A stretch of DNA of 64,000 nt from Marinobacter lipolyticus. Lineage in GTDB: Bacteria; Pseudomonadota; Gammaproteobacteria; Pseudomonadales; Oleiphilaceae. The DNA lies in assembly GCF_018424605.1 (NCBI RefSeq), contig NZ_QTKT01000007.1, positions 1 through 64,000 of the forward strand. The letters run 5' to 3'. The position numbers were made by a program, and so were the translations under genes. Position 1 is the stretch's first letter. Each line of letters starts with the position of its first letter. Of this stretch, positions 15,548 to 24,349 are shown piece by piece. The notes beneath the pieces are model-generated. The model did no database searches, was not told the origin of the DNA, and was given only the letters and a program-made list of their open reading frames with translations.

Positions 15548-15632
15548 GGGGTGCGGGGTACTTTCTTCCGGGAAACCGGAACTCGCTTCGCTCAGACACC
15601 CGGCTTTCCCTGCAGAAAGCACCCCACACCCC
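15548..15632. repeat. Family A palindrome variant (copy A5)
   Basis: The core appears as AACTCGCTTCGCTCAGAC, the reverse complement of the family A core. Arms of about 32 bases (starting GGGGTGCGGGG and ending CACACCCC) pair with several mismatches. Compared with the other copies this one is degenerate. It sits between alkB and the structured RNA candidate. Confidence 0.65.
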
Positions 15633-15793
15633 AACCCTATAAACACTTTCCGTTTACCCAAAAAACACAGCTTGAAAACCTAAAGCGTTGGCATGACAGG
15701 GGCCTGTAGTCGTTTGTCCTATCCGCCCCTGGAACGTGCCTAACGCGATATATCTCTCTCTTTTCTTTGCGGGAACAACCACCTTTGTTCATT

Positions 15794-15887
15794 GGGCAGG
15801 GGGTGGAGGTCTTTTTTAAAAACGTCGCCTGTCTGAGCAAAGCGAGTTTAAGCGACGATTTTTCAAAAAGACCTCCACCCCCTGCCC
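15794..15887. repeat. Family A palindrome (copy A2), downstream of alkB
   Basis: Arms of about 35 bases start GGGCAGGGGGTGGAGGTC and pair with a right arm ending CCTCCACCCCCTGCCC; mismatches are few and there is one extra base. The core is GCCTGTCTGAGCAAAGCGAG. It begins 18 bases past the alkB stop and is likely part of its 3' end. Between this repeat and copy A5 (15633-15793) lies a stretch with a TAGTCGTTTGTCCTA motif and no gene. Confidence 0.85.
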
Positions 15888-15904
15888 TTGCACCCAACTA
15901 AGGG

Positions 15905-17044
15905 TCAAGAAGCCAGTTGATGCTCCTCCCCCCGATAATAAGCCTCAACCCGAGGATTCATAACGCGCTTCCAGAGGGGCGGCACCATGGCCAGCACGAT
16001 CATGGTGGAGTAACCGGCCGGCAGCTGCGGGGCGATGTCGTGGTGGCGCAGCACCTGGTAGCGGCGTTTGGCGAAGGCGTGGTGATCGCTGTGGCGCTGA
16101 AGCTGAAACAGGAACACGTTGGTCAGGAAGTAATTGGAGTTCCAGCTGTGCTCTGGGGTGGTGCGCTCATAGCGGCCGTTGTCCAGTTTGCGGCGATGCA
16201 GGCCGTAATGCTCCAGGTAGTTGACGATCTCCAGCAGGGTGAAGGCGAAGAAGCTCTGGCCGAGGAAGAAGGCGGCGCCGAGCCAGCCGAAGGCCAGGGT
16301 GAAGCCAATACCCACCAGCGCGCTGATGCTGTACCACCAGATCAGCTCGTTGCGCCAGCTCAGAGCTTTGTGGCCCTTGCGTTGCAGGCGCTGGGCCTCG
16401 AGTTTCCAGGCGTTGAGGAAGTTGCGCACGTAGGCCTGGGGCAGGAACTGGTACAGCGACTGGTTGTAGCGTGACGACGACGCATCTTCCGGGGTGGACA
16501 CGTGCACATGGTGACCACGCAGGTGCTCCACTTTAAAGCCGGCGTAGCAGACCAGTGACAGCAGGAAGCCACCGGCCCAGGTTTCCAGGCGGTCGTCTTT
16601 GTGGATGAGCTCGTGGGCAACGTTGATGCCCAGCCCCCCGACGATACCGATGGACACCACCCATCCCAGACCGCCCGCCACGCTGAAAACGCCGGAGGCC
16701 AGCGTGGCCATGCCCCACACCAGCAGAACCGCAAAGGCGGCAACCCAGCCCAGGGTGATCACGCGGTAGAAGGCTTCGCTGTTCATTATCGGCACGTCGG
16801 TTGCCTCATCCGGGTTCAGGGAATCCTTGCCCAGCAACATGTCGAGCACCGGAATGATGCCGAACACCACCACCGGCACGCCCCAGGCAAACACGTTGAC
16901 CAGATCGGTGGCCTGACCCGCGGCCAGCAGCAGCGGTGGCAGTATCAGCGGCACCATGGCGATGAGGTAGCTGTATTTTTTCAGGGTAAGCAACACCTTG
17001 CGGCGTGCACTTTCACTGTTGAAGCCGATGGATCGGGTACTCAT
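15905..17044 (-). CDS. alkB: Alkane 1-monooxygenase, integral-membrane di-iron enzyme
   Basis: This membrane enzyme hydroxylates the terminal carbon of medium-chain n-alkanes with electrons from rubredoxin. The 379 residues contain the diagnostic histidine boxes HELIH (144-148), EHLRGHH (173-179) and LQRHSDHH (315-322), plus the AlkB signature NYLEHYGL (275-282). Six hydrophobic segments precede and separate them. No rubredoxin gene is adjacent, so electrons must come from elsewhere in the genome. A divergent GntR gene shares its 90-base promoter region, which carries an ATTGT-N3-ACAAT palindrome. This arrangement is known for alkB genes of marine alkane degraders and supports a hydrocarbonoclastic host. 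Confidence 0.96.
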   Translation of the reverse strand: MSTRSIGFNSESARRKVLLTLKKYSYLIAMVPLILPPLLLAAGQATDLVNVFAWGVPVVVFGIIPVLDMLLGKDSLNPDEATDVPIMNSEAFYRVITLGWVAAFAVLLVWGMATLASGVFSVAGGLGWVVSIGIVGGLGINVAHELIHKDDRLETWAGGFLLSLVCYAGFKVEHLRGHHVHVSTPEDASSSRYNQSLYQFLPQAYVRNFLNAWKLEAQRLQRKGHKALSWRNELIWWYSISALVGIGFTLAFGWLGAAFFLGQSFFAFTLLEIVNYLEHYGLHRRKLDNGRYERTTPEHSWNSNYFLTNVFLFQLQRHSDHHAFAKRRYQVLRHHDIAPQLPAGYSTMIVLAMVPPLWKRVMNPRVEAYYRGEEHQLAS

Positions 17045-17086
17045 GGGGTGAACCTCGCTTGATTTCCCGTTGTGCTTTTTTTAATT

Positions 17087-17099
17087 ATTGTCCTACAAT
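17087..17099. promoter_or_regulatory. FadR/GntR-type operator between alkB and its regulator
   Basis: ATTGT-CCT-ACAAT is a perfect 5-3-5 palindrome matching the TxGT-N3-ACxA pattern of FadR-subfamily operators. It sits in the short divergent promoter region, overlapping TACAAT on the plus strand and ACAATA on the minus strand. It is a good place for the GntR protein to regulate both alkB and itself. Confidence 0.6.
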
Positions 17100-17215
17100 A
17101 TAGCAGTCGTCAATTAATTTGATGATTTTTTTCATTGCCGAAACAAAAATGCGACATGGATCAGTACTTTGACACTTTTCCCGAATCTCTCCTTTTGCGA
17201 GGCTGTGGTAGACTC

Positions 17216-17953
17216 ATGAGCGATACACCCATGGATAGCGGCCCCTCGCCCTCTGCGGCGGGCCGGATGAAACAATCGGTTCAGAGAGCCATTATGGATT
17301 TTCAGGTTCCCAACACCCTCGCGGAGCAGATCGCGAATTACCTTGCCGAACGCATCATGACGGGCCGCATCCGGCCCGGTGAGCGCATTCATGAGGCCAC
17401 CACGGCCACGGAGCTGAAAGTGAGCCGCGCTTCCGTCAAGGAGGCGCTGTACACGCTGGAGCGGTGGCACCTGGTTGAAATCACTCCGCGCAAGGGCGCG
17501 TCGGCCTCCAAGCTGGACCAGGCCCACGCCTCGGAGCTGTATGATGTCTACATGCACTTGCTGATGATGCTGGCGGCGCGGGTCAGCGAGCGCTGGCAGG
17601 AGAAAGACAAGCAGCCGATGGTGGACGTCACCCGCAAGGTGATCGAGCAGATGAACGAGCCCTCCGCCAACATCACGGCCATCGTAGAAGCCAGCTTTGA
17701 AGTGATGGAGGTATGCTGCGAGGTGGTGGGTAACCCGTATCTCACCGAGGCCCTGTCCAATTTCAAGCCAGCGGTCAGCCGCGCCTATTACCTGAGCGCC
17801 GAGCGCTACCGCCAGGGCCTGGATCAGACCAGTCAGTTTTTTACCCAGCTGCCACTGGCGGTTCTGGCACGGGACTCGGAGCGGGCCCAGGCGCTGATCC
17901 GGGAATTTGCCGAACATCAGAAAGCCCTGATTCTGCAGGCTCTGGCCTCCTGA
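17216..17953 (+). CDS. GntR-family (FadR-type) regulator divergent from alkB
   Basis: About 245 residues with an N-terminal winged helix (RIRPGERIHEATTATELKVS then RASVKEALYTLERWHLVEI) and a helical FCD domain with the EASFEVMEVCCEVVGNPYL metal/effector motif. In other alkane degraders a GntR regulator next to alkB responds to fatty acid or alcohol products; that is the likely role here, by inference. The start is uncertain. The frame remains open upstream to 17135 (TTG), with another ATG at 17156, but none has a strong RBS. The ATG at 17216 gives the length usual for the family. Confidence 0.85.
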   Translation: MSDTPMDSGPSPSAAGRMKQSVQRAIMDFQVPNTLAEQIANYLAERIMTGRIRPGERIHEATTATELKVSRASVKEALYTLERWHLVEITPRKGASASKLDQAHASELYDVYMHLLMMLAARVSERWQEKDKQPMVDVTRKVIEQMNEPSANITAIVEASFEVMEVCCEVVGNPYLTEALSNFKPAVSRAYYLSAERYRQGLDQTSQFFTQLPLAVLARDSERAQALIREFAEHQKALILQALAS

Positions 17954-18135
17954 CACCGGATTCAGGCAGGCCAGGCCGTGTTGTGACTCACCTCACAGAC
18001 CTTCTCCACATTCCCGCCTATCGTAACAACGTGTAACCAGACCACATGGATGCTGCACCGGTTTTGTTGTCCCCTGCGGCCATAAAACAATAAACAGGCC
18101 GGCGCCTGGCCGGTCCAGATGATTCCGGGGCCACC

Positions 18136-19170
18136 ATGAACAACGAACTCCCCCGCTCTGCCAGACCATGCACCCGCTGTCACCCGCGCTCATGGCCGGC
18201 GGCCGCCGCTGCCTTGCTGGCCGCCTTGCCCGTCAGTGCCGATTTCCGCCCCCTGGATGACCGCGACATGGGGCACATCACCGGTCAGGCCGGGGTGACC
18301 ATCGAGCTGGAAACCAAGCTGGATATCGGCAGGCTGAGCTGGCGTGACGAAGGCACGCTGAGCGTGAATGACCTCAGTCTGTCCGGCCACGACGGTGCGG
18401 TGCTGGACAACCTGCAGATCACACTGGACATCGCCGGCGACGGCGAAGTGCTGGAGCACGGTTTCTCGGAAATTGCCCGCCGCGCCAGCGCCGGCCTGCT
18501 GGACGCGAGCGACCCGGATGTGGCCGATGCCCTGGCCCGCTATTCCGTAGCCGGTGAATTCGGCAAACAGTTCAACAGTGGCGACCTGGTGATCCACCTG
18601 GGGGCCGTCCATACCGGCGACCCCACCAGCCTTGACGATTACCTGAAAGCCATCGACTTCCAGCTAGGGGTGGGCAGCCTGCAGACCGAAGGCAGCGGTG
18701 GCAGCACCACACTGTTTTCGGACGTGCTGCTGAAAGGCTACGTGGGCCCCACGGACCTGGTCATCCGCAACGGGGGCAATGCCACCCGCACGCTCTCCAA
18801 CGGCAATGTGGTGTCAGGTTCTGAATTGCAGCTGGATACCCACTTTGAAGTTACCGAAGGCAGCCTGAACTGGGACGTGGCCGACCTGATTTTCATCTTC
18901 AACTTCGCGGCGGTTGGCATCGAGGGGCTGCAGATTCATAACCGCCGCGGCGACGATACCCTCGGGCATTTCGGCATGGCCCACGCCACCGCCAGATTCT
19001 CCAGAGGCACCAGCGCCGCCTCCGGCAAGGAAGGCCTGTCGATCCATGACGTGGAGTTCCGCGCCGACATCGATATGCCGGTGTTCCGCATTGGTCCCGA
19101 AAGTATAGGCAGTGTGTCGTTCATCGACTTCGCCATCACCGACACTACCCTGATGGTTTATGGCCACTAG
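18136..19170 (+). CDS. Secreted DUF6160-like protein (FilA-type surface protein)
   Basis: A 344-residue exported protein. The signal region (WPAAAAALLAALPVSA) precedes the segment LDDRDMGHITGQAGVTIELE, a motif (GQAGxTIELE) shared with DUF6160 proteins and with Acinetobacter FilA-type putative pilus or surface proteins. The rest is glycine- and aspartate-rich beta-type sequence with no catalytic motif. Its function is not known to me; outer-surface location is inferred. The final codons LMVYGH and the stop are duplicated in DNA immediately after the gene as a 22-base tandem copy. The start has only a poor RBS. No operon partner is evident. Confidence 0.7.
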   Translation: MNNELPRSARPCTRCHPRSWPAAAAALLAALPVSADFRPLDDRDMGHITGQAGVTIELETKLDIGRLSWRDEGTLSVNDLSLSGHDGAVLDNLQITLDIAGDGEVLEHGFSEIARRASAGLLDASDPDVADALARYSVAGEFGKQFNSGDLVIHLGAVHTGDPTSLDDYLKAIDFQLGVGSLQTEGSGGSTTLFSDVLLKGYVGPTDLVIRNGGNATRTLSNGNVVSGSELQLDTHFEVTEGSLNWDVADLIFIFNFAAVGIEGLQIHNRRGDDTLGHFGMAHATARFSRGTSAASGKEGLSIHDVEFRADIDMPVFRIGPESIGSVSFIDFAITDTTLMVYGH

Positions 19171-19192
19171 CCTGATGGTGTATGGCCACTAG
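19149..19192. repeat. 22-base tandem duplication spanning the end of the DUF6160-like gene
   Basis: Two adjacent 22-base copies, CCTGATGG then TTTATGGCCACTAG and CCTGATGG then TGTATGGCCACTAG, differ by one base. The first supplies the real last residues and stop codon; the second is an untranslated echo. The pattern points to a recent replication slip. Confidence 0.95.
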
Positions 19193-19257
19193 CGCAACAC
19201 TGGACAACGCCCTGACTCCACCCTGTAAACTGCCCGTCTCTCACTGACGGGCAGGCC

Positions 19258-20325
19258 ATGATCGATTCCACGGACCTTGCGTACTCGAAACGAACGTCGT
19301 GGCGGCGGCTCACGCTGTTCAGCCTGCTGTTCATTTTGCTGACCGGCATCGGGCTGTACGCGGTGTACGATCGGTTTGCCGGGCGCAGCCTGACCTTCGA
19401 CAGCCGTCTGATCAACCCCGCCACGATAACAGCGGTGATCGCGTTACTGCTGGTCTACTTCAGCGCTGACGGCCTGCGCCTGCACTTCACCCTGCGGGCA
19501 CTCGGGCACCGGCTCCCCCTGCCGGCGGTTTTCCGCCTGGTGTTCATTAACCTGTTTTTCTCCAACGTCACACCCATGGCCACCGGTGGCGGTTTCGCGC
19601 AGATCTGGTACCTGCATCATCATGGCGTGCCCGTGGGGCGGGCAACCGCAGCCACCACCATCCGAACGGTGCTGGCGGTGGTGTTCATATTCTCGCTCAC
19701 CCCGGTGTTCCTGCTGACTCTGGATGCGTTCAACGGCCGCTCACTGGGCGGAAACCTCGGTGTCGCGCTGGCGGTTTTCATTGCCCTGTATCTCGGCTTT
19801 TTCGCGGTGTTGCTGTTTCGTACCCGCTGGCTTATCGGCCCGCTCACCGGTTTGCTGGCCGCGCTGCGGCGCGCCCACCTGATCGGGGAAGCGCGCCACC
19901 GGCGCTGGCAGTTCAAGGCCCGGCGGGAGATGCTGCGCTTTTCCCGCAGCTTCGGCGATTACCTGAAAGGACCGCCGCTGTTTGTCTGGCTGTCGGTGGT
20001 TTTCACGGCGGTGTTTCTGCTCAGCCTGTTCAGCTTCCCGGCGCTGCTGATGGTCAGCCTGGGATACGAGGTAGACTATCTGGTGTCGCTGGGCTTGCTG
20101 GTGGTCACCACTTTTATCATGTACTTCTCACCCACGCCCGGGGCGTCGGGCATATCAGAGGGTGTGTTCGGCAGCTTTTTCCGCGATATGCTCTCGGGTA
20201 ACCACCTGATTCTGGTCATTGTCAGCTGGCGACTACTGACCATCTATCTGGGCATGCTGATTGGCCTTGTGGTGCTGCAAAGGGAACTGCTCAGACAGCG
20301 CAGACATGTGAGAGGCACGGAATGA
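19258..20325 (+). CDS. Lysylphosphatidylglycerol synthase-like/UPF0104 flippase family membrane protein
   Basis: The 355-residue protein has about eight transmembrane segments in the MprF-flippase-like (LPG_synthase_TM, UPF0104) fold. Typical motifs are NLFFSNVTPMATGGGFAQIW near residue 98 and FSPTPGASGISEGVFGSFF near 285. The family moves or handles lipid-linked molecules in the inner membrane. It overlaps the next gene by four bases (ATGA), so the two are translationally coupled. Together with that glycosyltransferase it probably makes and flips, or exports, a glycolipid. There is no lysyl-transferase domain, so this is not a full MprF. Confidence 0.85.
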   Translation: MIDSTDLAYSKRTSWRRLTLFSLLFILLTGIGLYAVYDRFAGRSLTFDSRLINPATITAVIALLLVYFSADGLRLHFTLRALGHRLPLPAVFRLVFINLFFSNVTPMATGGGFAQIWYLHHHGVPVGRATAATTIRTVLAVVFIFSLTPVFLLTLDAFNGRSLGGNLGVALAVFIALYLGFFAVLLFRTRWLIGPLTGLLAALRRAHLIGEARHRRWQFKARREMLRFSRSFGDYLKGPPLFVWLSVVFTAVFLLSLFSFPALLMVSLGYEVDYLVSLGLLVVTTFIMYFSPTPGASGISEGVFGSFFRDMLSGNHLILVIVSWRLLTIYLGMLIGLVVLQRELLRQRRHVRGTE

Positions 20326-22562
20326 TCCTACGTAACCCGCTGAAATGGTTGTTTTACGTTTGCCTGCTGATTGTCATTCTGCTGGTGGGCTACAAGGTCT
20401 ATCTGAATGTTTTCACCGAGGATTACGCCGGCATCCACACCGACCAGGTGGAACGCATCGAGCAGCGGGTGGCGCCCGGCCAGCCGTTCAGCTTTGCGGT
20501 GGTGGGCAACATCAACAACTCTGTGGGGGTGTTCGAGCAGCGCATCATTCCCCTGCTCAATGATGCCGGCGTTGATTTCATGGTGTCTGCGGGCAACGCC
20601 GTCAGTGGTGGCGGGGAAGACAAATACCGGGCCCTGCACGGCACCCTCAGCCACCTCGACATACCCTACCTGCTGACCTTCGGCGCCCATGAGTACGAGG
20701 ATTTCGGCAGCTTCCGCTTCTACGATCACTTCGGCCCGCACTTTTTCAGCGTCGTCGCCGGGGATGCCCGGCTGATCTTCCTCGACAGCACCGGCAAAAC
20801 TCCGTGGCAATGGCAACTACGCTGGCTTGACGACCTGCTGGGCAAGGACACCTCTCGCGTGCGCATCGCCTTCATTGGCCATCCGCCGTTCGAGCCCGAG
20901 AGCGACCTGCCGTTTGACCGGGATGAGGATTACCTGGGCCCGCCGGAATTCCGCGAGGCCCTGCTGGCCATGGCAGAACGGCACGGCATCGACCGGGTGT
21001 TCTCCGCCAATCTGTCGGCATTCGCCGAAACCGTGCGTGGCACCACCCAATACATCGCCACCGGTGGCGCCGGAGGGCTGGTGCTGAATGACGACACCAG
21101 CTTCTACCACTACGTGCGGGTGGACGTGGCGGCAGACGGCCAGGTCAGCCACACCCTGCAGCGGGTGGAGGTGGGGCAGGATCCTGTGCTCAAACGGCTC
21201 GAGAGCCTGTGGTTTTTCATTTACTCGCTGTTCTACACCGGCTTTCTCAACTTCCTGCTGATTGTTGCGGTGTTTGCGGCGGTGACCATCAAGCTGTACG
21301 GCGCCATCTTTGTCGGCAAGGACTACTACCCGGATTACGACCTGGACCCCGCACCCTGGCTGGACAAGCCGCTGCGGGTGGCCATGTTCACCAACAACTA
21401 CCTGCCGTTCATCGGCGGTGTTCCCATCTCCATCGACCGGCTCCGGCGCGGGCTGGAGCAACTGGGTGACACCCTGCTTATTGTGGCGCCGCGATACCGG
21501 GGCGAGCCGCGCGGCGAGACCGGGGTGCTGCGGGTACCGTCGCTGTTGGCCATGGGTGAGAAACGGGAGTTCCGGTTGGCGAACATCTTTCTCGCCCGTA
21601 TTCGCCGCCAGGTGCGCAGGTTCCGCCCGGACGTCATCCACCTGCATCATCCGATCTGGCTCGGGTCGCTGGGCCTGTTCATGGCGCGGCGGCTGGGGAT
21701 ACCGGCCATCTACACCTACCACACGCGGCTGGAGCACTACGCCCACTTTGTGCCGCTGCCGGGGATGCTGTTCCGCAACCTGATATCCCATGCACTGATC
21801 AAGCGGTTCGCCAACCGGTGCGACGGGGTGATCGTGCCCACCTACTCCACCGAGGAGTACCTGCGCATGATCGGGGTGAAATCCCCGACCTATGTTCAGC
21901 CGACCGGAATCGAGTATCAGCGTTTCCAGGAGGTTGACCCCGCCGAGGTCAGCGATCTTCGCAAGCGGCTGGGACTGGGCAGGGAGAAGATCTTCATCAG
22001 CGTGTCGCGGCTGTCGAACGAGAAGAACATTGATTTCATGATCGAGGCGATCAGCACGTTGCGCCGGGAAACCCGGGTGCCGTTCCGCTTCCTGATGATT
22101 GGTGACGGGCACCAGCGGGACCGCCTGCAAGGCAAGATCGAACAGCTGGATCTGACCGGCCACGTGACACTGGCCGGTGCAGTGCCACCGGAGGCGATGG
22201 CCACCTGGTACAAGCTGGGGGATGCGTTCCTGTTTGCGTCGAAATCGGAAACCCAGGGCATGGTGATTCTGGAGGCCATGGCCGCCGGTCTGCCGGTGGT
22301 AGCCGTGCGCTCCAGCGGTATCGAGGATGTGGTTCGCCACGGGGTGAACGGCTTCAAGACCCCGGAAAAGCAGGATCAATGGCGCGCCTGCGTCAAACAG
22401 CTGCTGGAAGATGACGCCCTCCGCGGTGAGCTGGCCGCCCAGGCGCTGGCTTTTGCCGAGGACTTTTCGGTAGAGCGTTTCGCTGACGACGTGCGGCATA
22501 TATACGCCACTACGCTGGCACTGGTGGACAAGAAACGGAAGCGCCGCCGCTCCGCATCCTGA
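20322..22562 (+). CDS. Fusion: degenerate metallophosphatase-like domain plus GT4 glycosyltransferase
   Basis: The 746-residue protein begins with a membrane anchor (LFYVCLLIVILLVGYKVYL), then a calcineurin-like phosphoesterase fold (residues ~55-280). A hydrophobic pair follows at ~292-325, then a GT4/GT-B glycosyltransferase (~350-735) with FTNNYLPFIGGVPISIDRLR, GDGHQRDRL and the nucleotide-sugar motif SKSETQGMVILEAMAAGLPV. In the phosphatase part the usual metal ligands are replaced: the first motif is GNIN (62-65) instead of GDxH, the second GN (91-92) instead of GD, and the third GAHE (121-124) instead of GNHE. It may therefore be inactive or have changed role. The GT4 part resembles enzymes that glycosylate diacylglycerol or phosphatidylinositol; the acceptor is unknown. 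Confidence 0.85.
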   Translation: MILRNPLKWLFYVCLLIVILLVGYKVYLNVFTEDYAGIHTDQVERIEQRVAPGQPFSFAVVGNINNSVGVFEQRIIPLLNDAGVDFMVSAGNAVSGGGEDKYRALHGTLSHLDIPYLLTFGAHEYEDFGSFRFYDHFGPHFFSVVAGDARLIFLDSTGKTPWQWQLRWLDDLLGKDTSRVRIAFIGHPPFEPESDLPFDRDEDYLGPPEFREALLAMAERHGIDRVFSANLSAFAETVRGTTQYIATGGAGGLVLNDDTSFYHYVRVDVAADGQVSHTLQRVEVGQDPVLKRLESLWFFIYSLFYTGFLNFLLIVAVFAAVTIKLYGAIFVGKDYYPDYDLDPAPWLDKPLRVAMFTNNYLPFIGGVPISIDRLRRGLEQLGDTLLIVAPRYRGEPRGETGVLRVPSLLAMGEKREFRLANIFLARIRRQVRRFRPDVIHLHHPIWLGSLGLFMARRLGIPAIYTYHTRLEHYAHFVPLPGMLFRNLISHALIKRFANRCDGVIVPTYSTEEYLRMIGVKSPTYVQPTGIEYQRFQEVDPAEVSDLRKRLGLGREKIFISVSRLSNEKNIDFMIEAISTLRRETRVPFRFLMIGDGHQRDRLQGKIEQLDLTGHVTLAGAVPPEAMATWYKLGDAFLFASKSETQGMVILEAMAAGLPVVAVRSSGIEDVVRHGVNGFKTPEKQDQWRACVKQLLEDDALRGELAAQALAFAEDFSVERFADDVRHIYATTLALVDKKRKRRRSAS

Positions 22563-22644
22563 CACGATGATTTCGCCGGCGGCGCTGATCGGTTTAGACT
22601 GGAAACACGTATTTTCTGTGTATATTCACGACCGGAGAAACAGC

Positions 22645-23592
22645 GTGAGCGGCATCCCCGTTGGAATCAGCACCTGCCTGCTGGGCAAGGAAGTTCGCCA
22701 TGATGGCGGGCACAAGCATTCCCGTTACTGCACTCAGGTGCTTTCGAAGCATTTCGAGTTTCGCGCCATCTGCCCCGAGCTTGAGGCCGGGCTGGGCGTG
22801 CCGCGGCCCGCGATTCACCTGCGGGAGCACGCCAACGGCCTGCGCTTGATTGAAACCCGGGGCACCGCCGACCATACCCCGGCGATGCAGACGTTCATTG
22901 AGCGTATCCTGCCGGAGCTGGCGGATCTTCGTGGCTATATCCTGATGGCCAAGTCGCCCAGCTGCGGCATGGAGCGCATCAAGGTACACAACGAGGAGGG
23001 CCGGGTTACCCATCGGGATGGCCGGGGCATGTTCGCGGACGCGTTGATTCGTGCCTACCCACTGATGCCGGTGGAGGAAGAGGGGCGCCTGAACGACGAC
23101 AGGCTGCGGGAAAATTTCATTGAACGGGTGTTCGCCTACGACGACTGGATGCAGAACGTGGCAGGCGACAAGCTCTCGGCAAAAGCGCTGATCGAGTTCC
23201 ATACCCGCCACAAGTTCCAGCTGCTGGCCCATTCGGAACGGCTGTACCGCCAGCTTGGCCCCATGCTCAGCGACCTGAAATCCGAGCCCCTGGCGGACCT
23301 GGCGGCTCGTTACATTCAGGGCTTTATGGAGGCCATGGGCCGCCGCGTCAGCCGTGGCTCCCACGTGAACGCCATGCAGCATCTGATGGGCTACCTGCGG
23401 GATTCCATGGCGGACGAAGACCGCAAGGTGATGATCGAGCAGATCGAGGCGTACCACCGCGGTGAAGTGCCCTTAGTAGTCCCGATGACGCTGCTGCGCA
23501 TGGCGCAGCGCCGGGAACCGGTGGACTATCTGAGCACCCAGCACTACCTGACGCCCTATCCCGATGAACTGGGGCTGCGCAACCGGGTGTAA
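22645..23592 (+). CDS. DUF523/DUF1722 protein (YbgA-type)
   Basis: About 315 residues. The N-terminal DUF523 domain contains cysteine motifs ISTCLLGKEVRHDGGHK, ICPELEAGLGVPRP and AKSPSCGMERIKV; conserved cysteines of this kind suggest metal or Fe-S binding. The C-terminal DUF1722 domain starts near residue 190 with AKALIEFHTRHKFQLLAHS. The GTG start at 22645 is preferred because GGAGAAAC lies seven bases upstream and the protein then starts right before the conserved domain; an upstream ATG frame lacks both. A TATATT -10 box lies 20 bases before the RBS. Function is not established; relatives often sit near photolyase genes, which are absent here. Confidence 0.88.
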   Translation: MSGIPVGISTCLLGKEVRHDGGHKHSRYCTQVLSKHFEFRAICPELEAGLGVPRPAIHLREHANGLRLIETRGTADHTPAMQTFIERILPELADLRGYILMAKSPSCGMERIKVHNEEGRVTHRDGRGMFADALIRAYPLMPVEEEGRLNDDRLRENFIERVFAYDDWMQNVAGDKLSAKALIEFHTRHKFQLLAHSERLYRQLGPMLSDLKSEPLADLAARYIQGFMEAMGRRVSRGSHVNAMQHLMGYLRDSMADEDRKVMIEQIEAYHRGEVPLVVPMTLLRMAQRREPVDYLSTQHYLTPYPDELGLRNRV

Positions 23593-23608
23593 CCTCGACT
23601 GGCTGAGA

Positions 23609-24337
23609 TCAGAAGCCGTAAAGCACCGATATCGAGGTTTCGGTGTCGGTGTCGTCGGAATCTGGCGGTGCGTCCGACACGTGCTTGACCCGGTAGGCCA
23701 CTTTCATCGACAGATTGCCCACAATGCTGGCCTGGATCGAGGTTTCCGACTCGGTGATGACGTTGTTCTCGTCGAGGCCGATTTCGGAGCTCAACTTCTG
23801 GCGAAACAGGGACGTTTCGGAGATACCGTAATCAAACTGGGCAGCCAGTCGTGCGATGGCCTCTTCTTCTTCCCGGTTTCCGTCCTCGTCCGGCTCCTCT
23901 AGCTTGTTGAACCGGTAACCGAGACCGGCCGACAGGTCGAGGAACGTGCGGTCGTTCCAGTTCAGGAAGCGGTTACCGTAACCGGCGGTGGCGGATGACT
24001 GGAAATCGTAGCCGGAGAAGCGGTCGTCCTCGTAACCGCCCCGCAGGAACAGGTACTGGTGTTCATCAAACTTGTAGTTGGTCTCAAGCTCGGCGCGGTA
24101 ACGCTCGGCCGTGGTTTCATCCTCAGCTTCGGAATACACCGAGCGGAAGTCACCACTGTTCCGCCACTCCGTCACTTCGTGAATCAGACCAAGACGGGCA
24201 TTCACGTTGGTTTCCTCGGTGTTGCCGGTGGTCTTCAACACACCAAGCTCCGCCTCACCTTCCCAGTCTCGCGCGTCTGCCGCCGCCAGAGGCGACACCA
24301 GAATCGCGGTGATGGCCGTTGCCTGCTTCAGTCCCAT
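23609..24337 (-). CDS. DUF481 outer-membrane beta-barrel protein (YdiY-like)
   Basis: A 242-residue protein with a short signal peptide (ITAILVSPLAAADA) and alternating hydrophobic/polar strands typical of a small beta-barrel. It ends with the aromatic C-terminal residue expected of outer-membrane proteins (SVLYGF). The WEGEAELGVLKTTGNTEETN opening is the DUF481 signature. The role is unknown; related proteins are called salt-induced outer-membrane proteins. It follows trhO by 12 bases with RBS AAGGAGAT and probably shares its transcript. Confidence 0.85.
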   Translation of the reverse strand: MGLKQATAITAILVSPLAAADARDWEGEAELGVLKTTGNTEETNVNARLGLIHEVTEWRNSGDFRSVYSEAEDETTAERYRAELETNYKFDEHQYLFLRGGYEDDRFSGYDFQSSATAGYGNRFLNWNDRTFLDLSAGLGYRFNKLEEPDEDGNREEEEAIARLAAQFDYGISETSLFRQKLSSEIGLDENNVITESETSIQASIVGNLSMKVAYRVKHVSDAPPDSDDTDTETSISVLYGF

Positions 24338-24349
24338 GGAATCTCCTTG

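Noticed and set aside
20817..22565. 582-codon minus-strand frame opposite the glycosyltransferase fusion
   Set aside because: Antisense to a gene with clear domains and good coupling; the translated product is low-complexity and shows no family motif.
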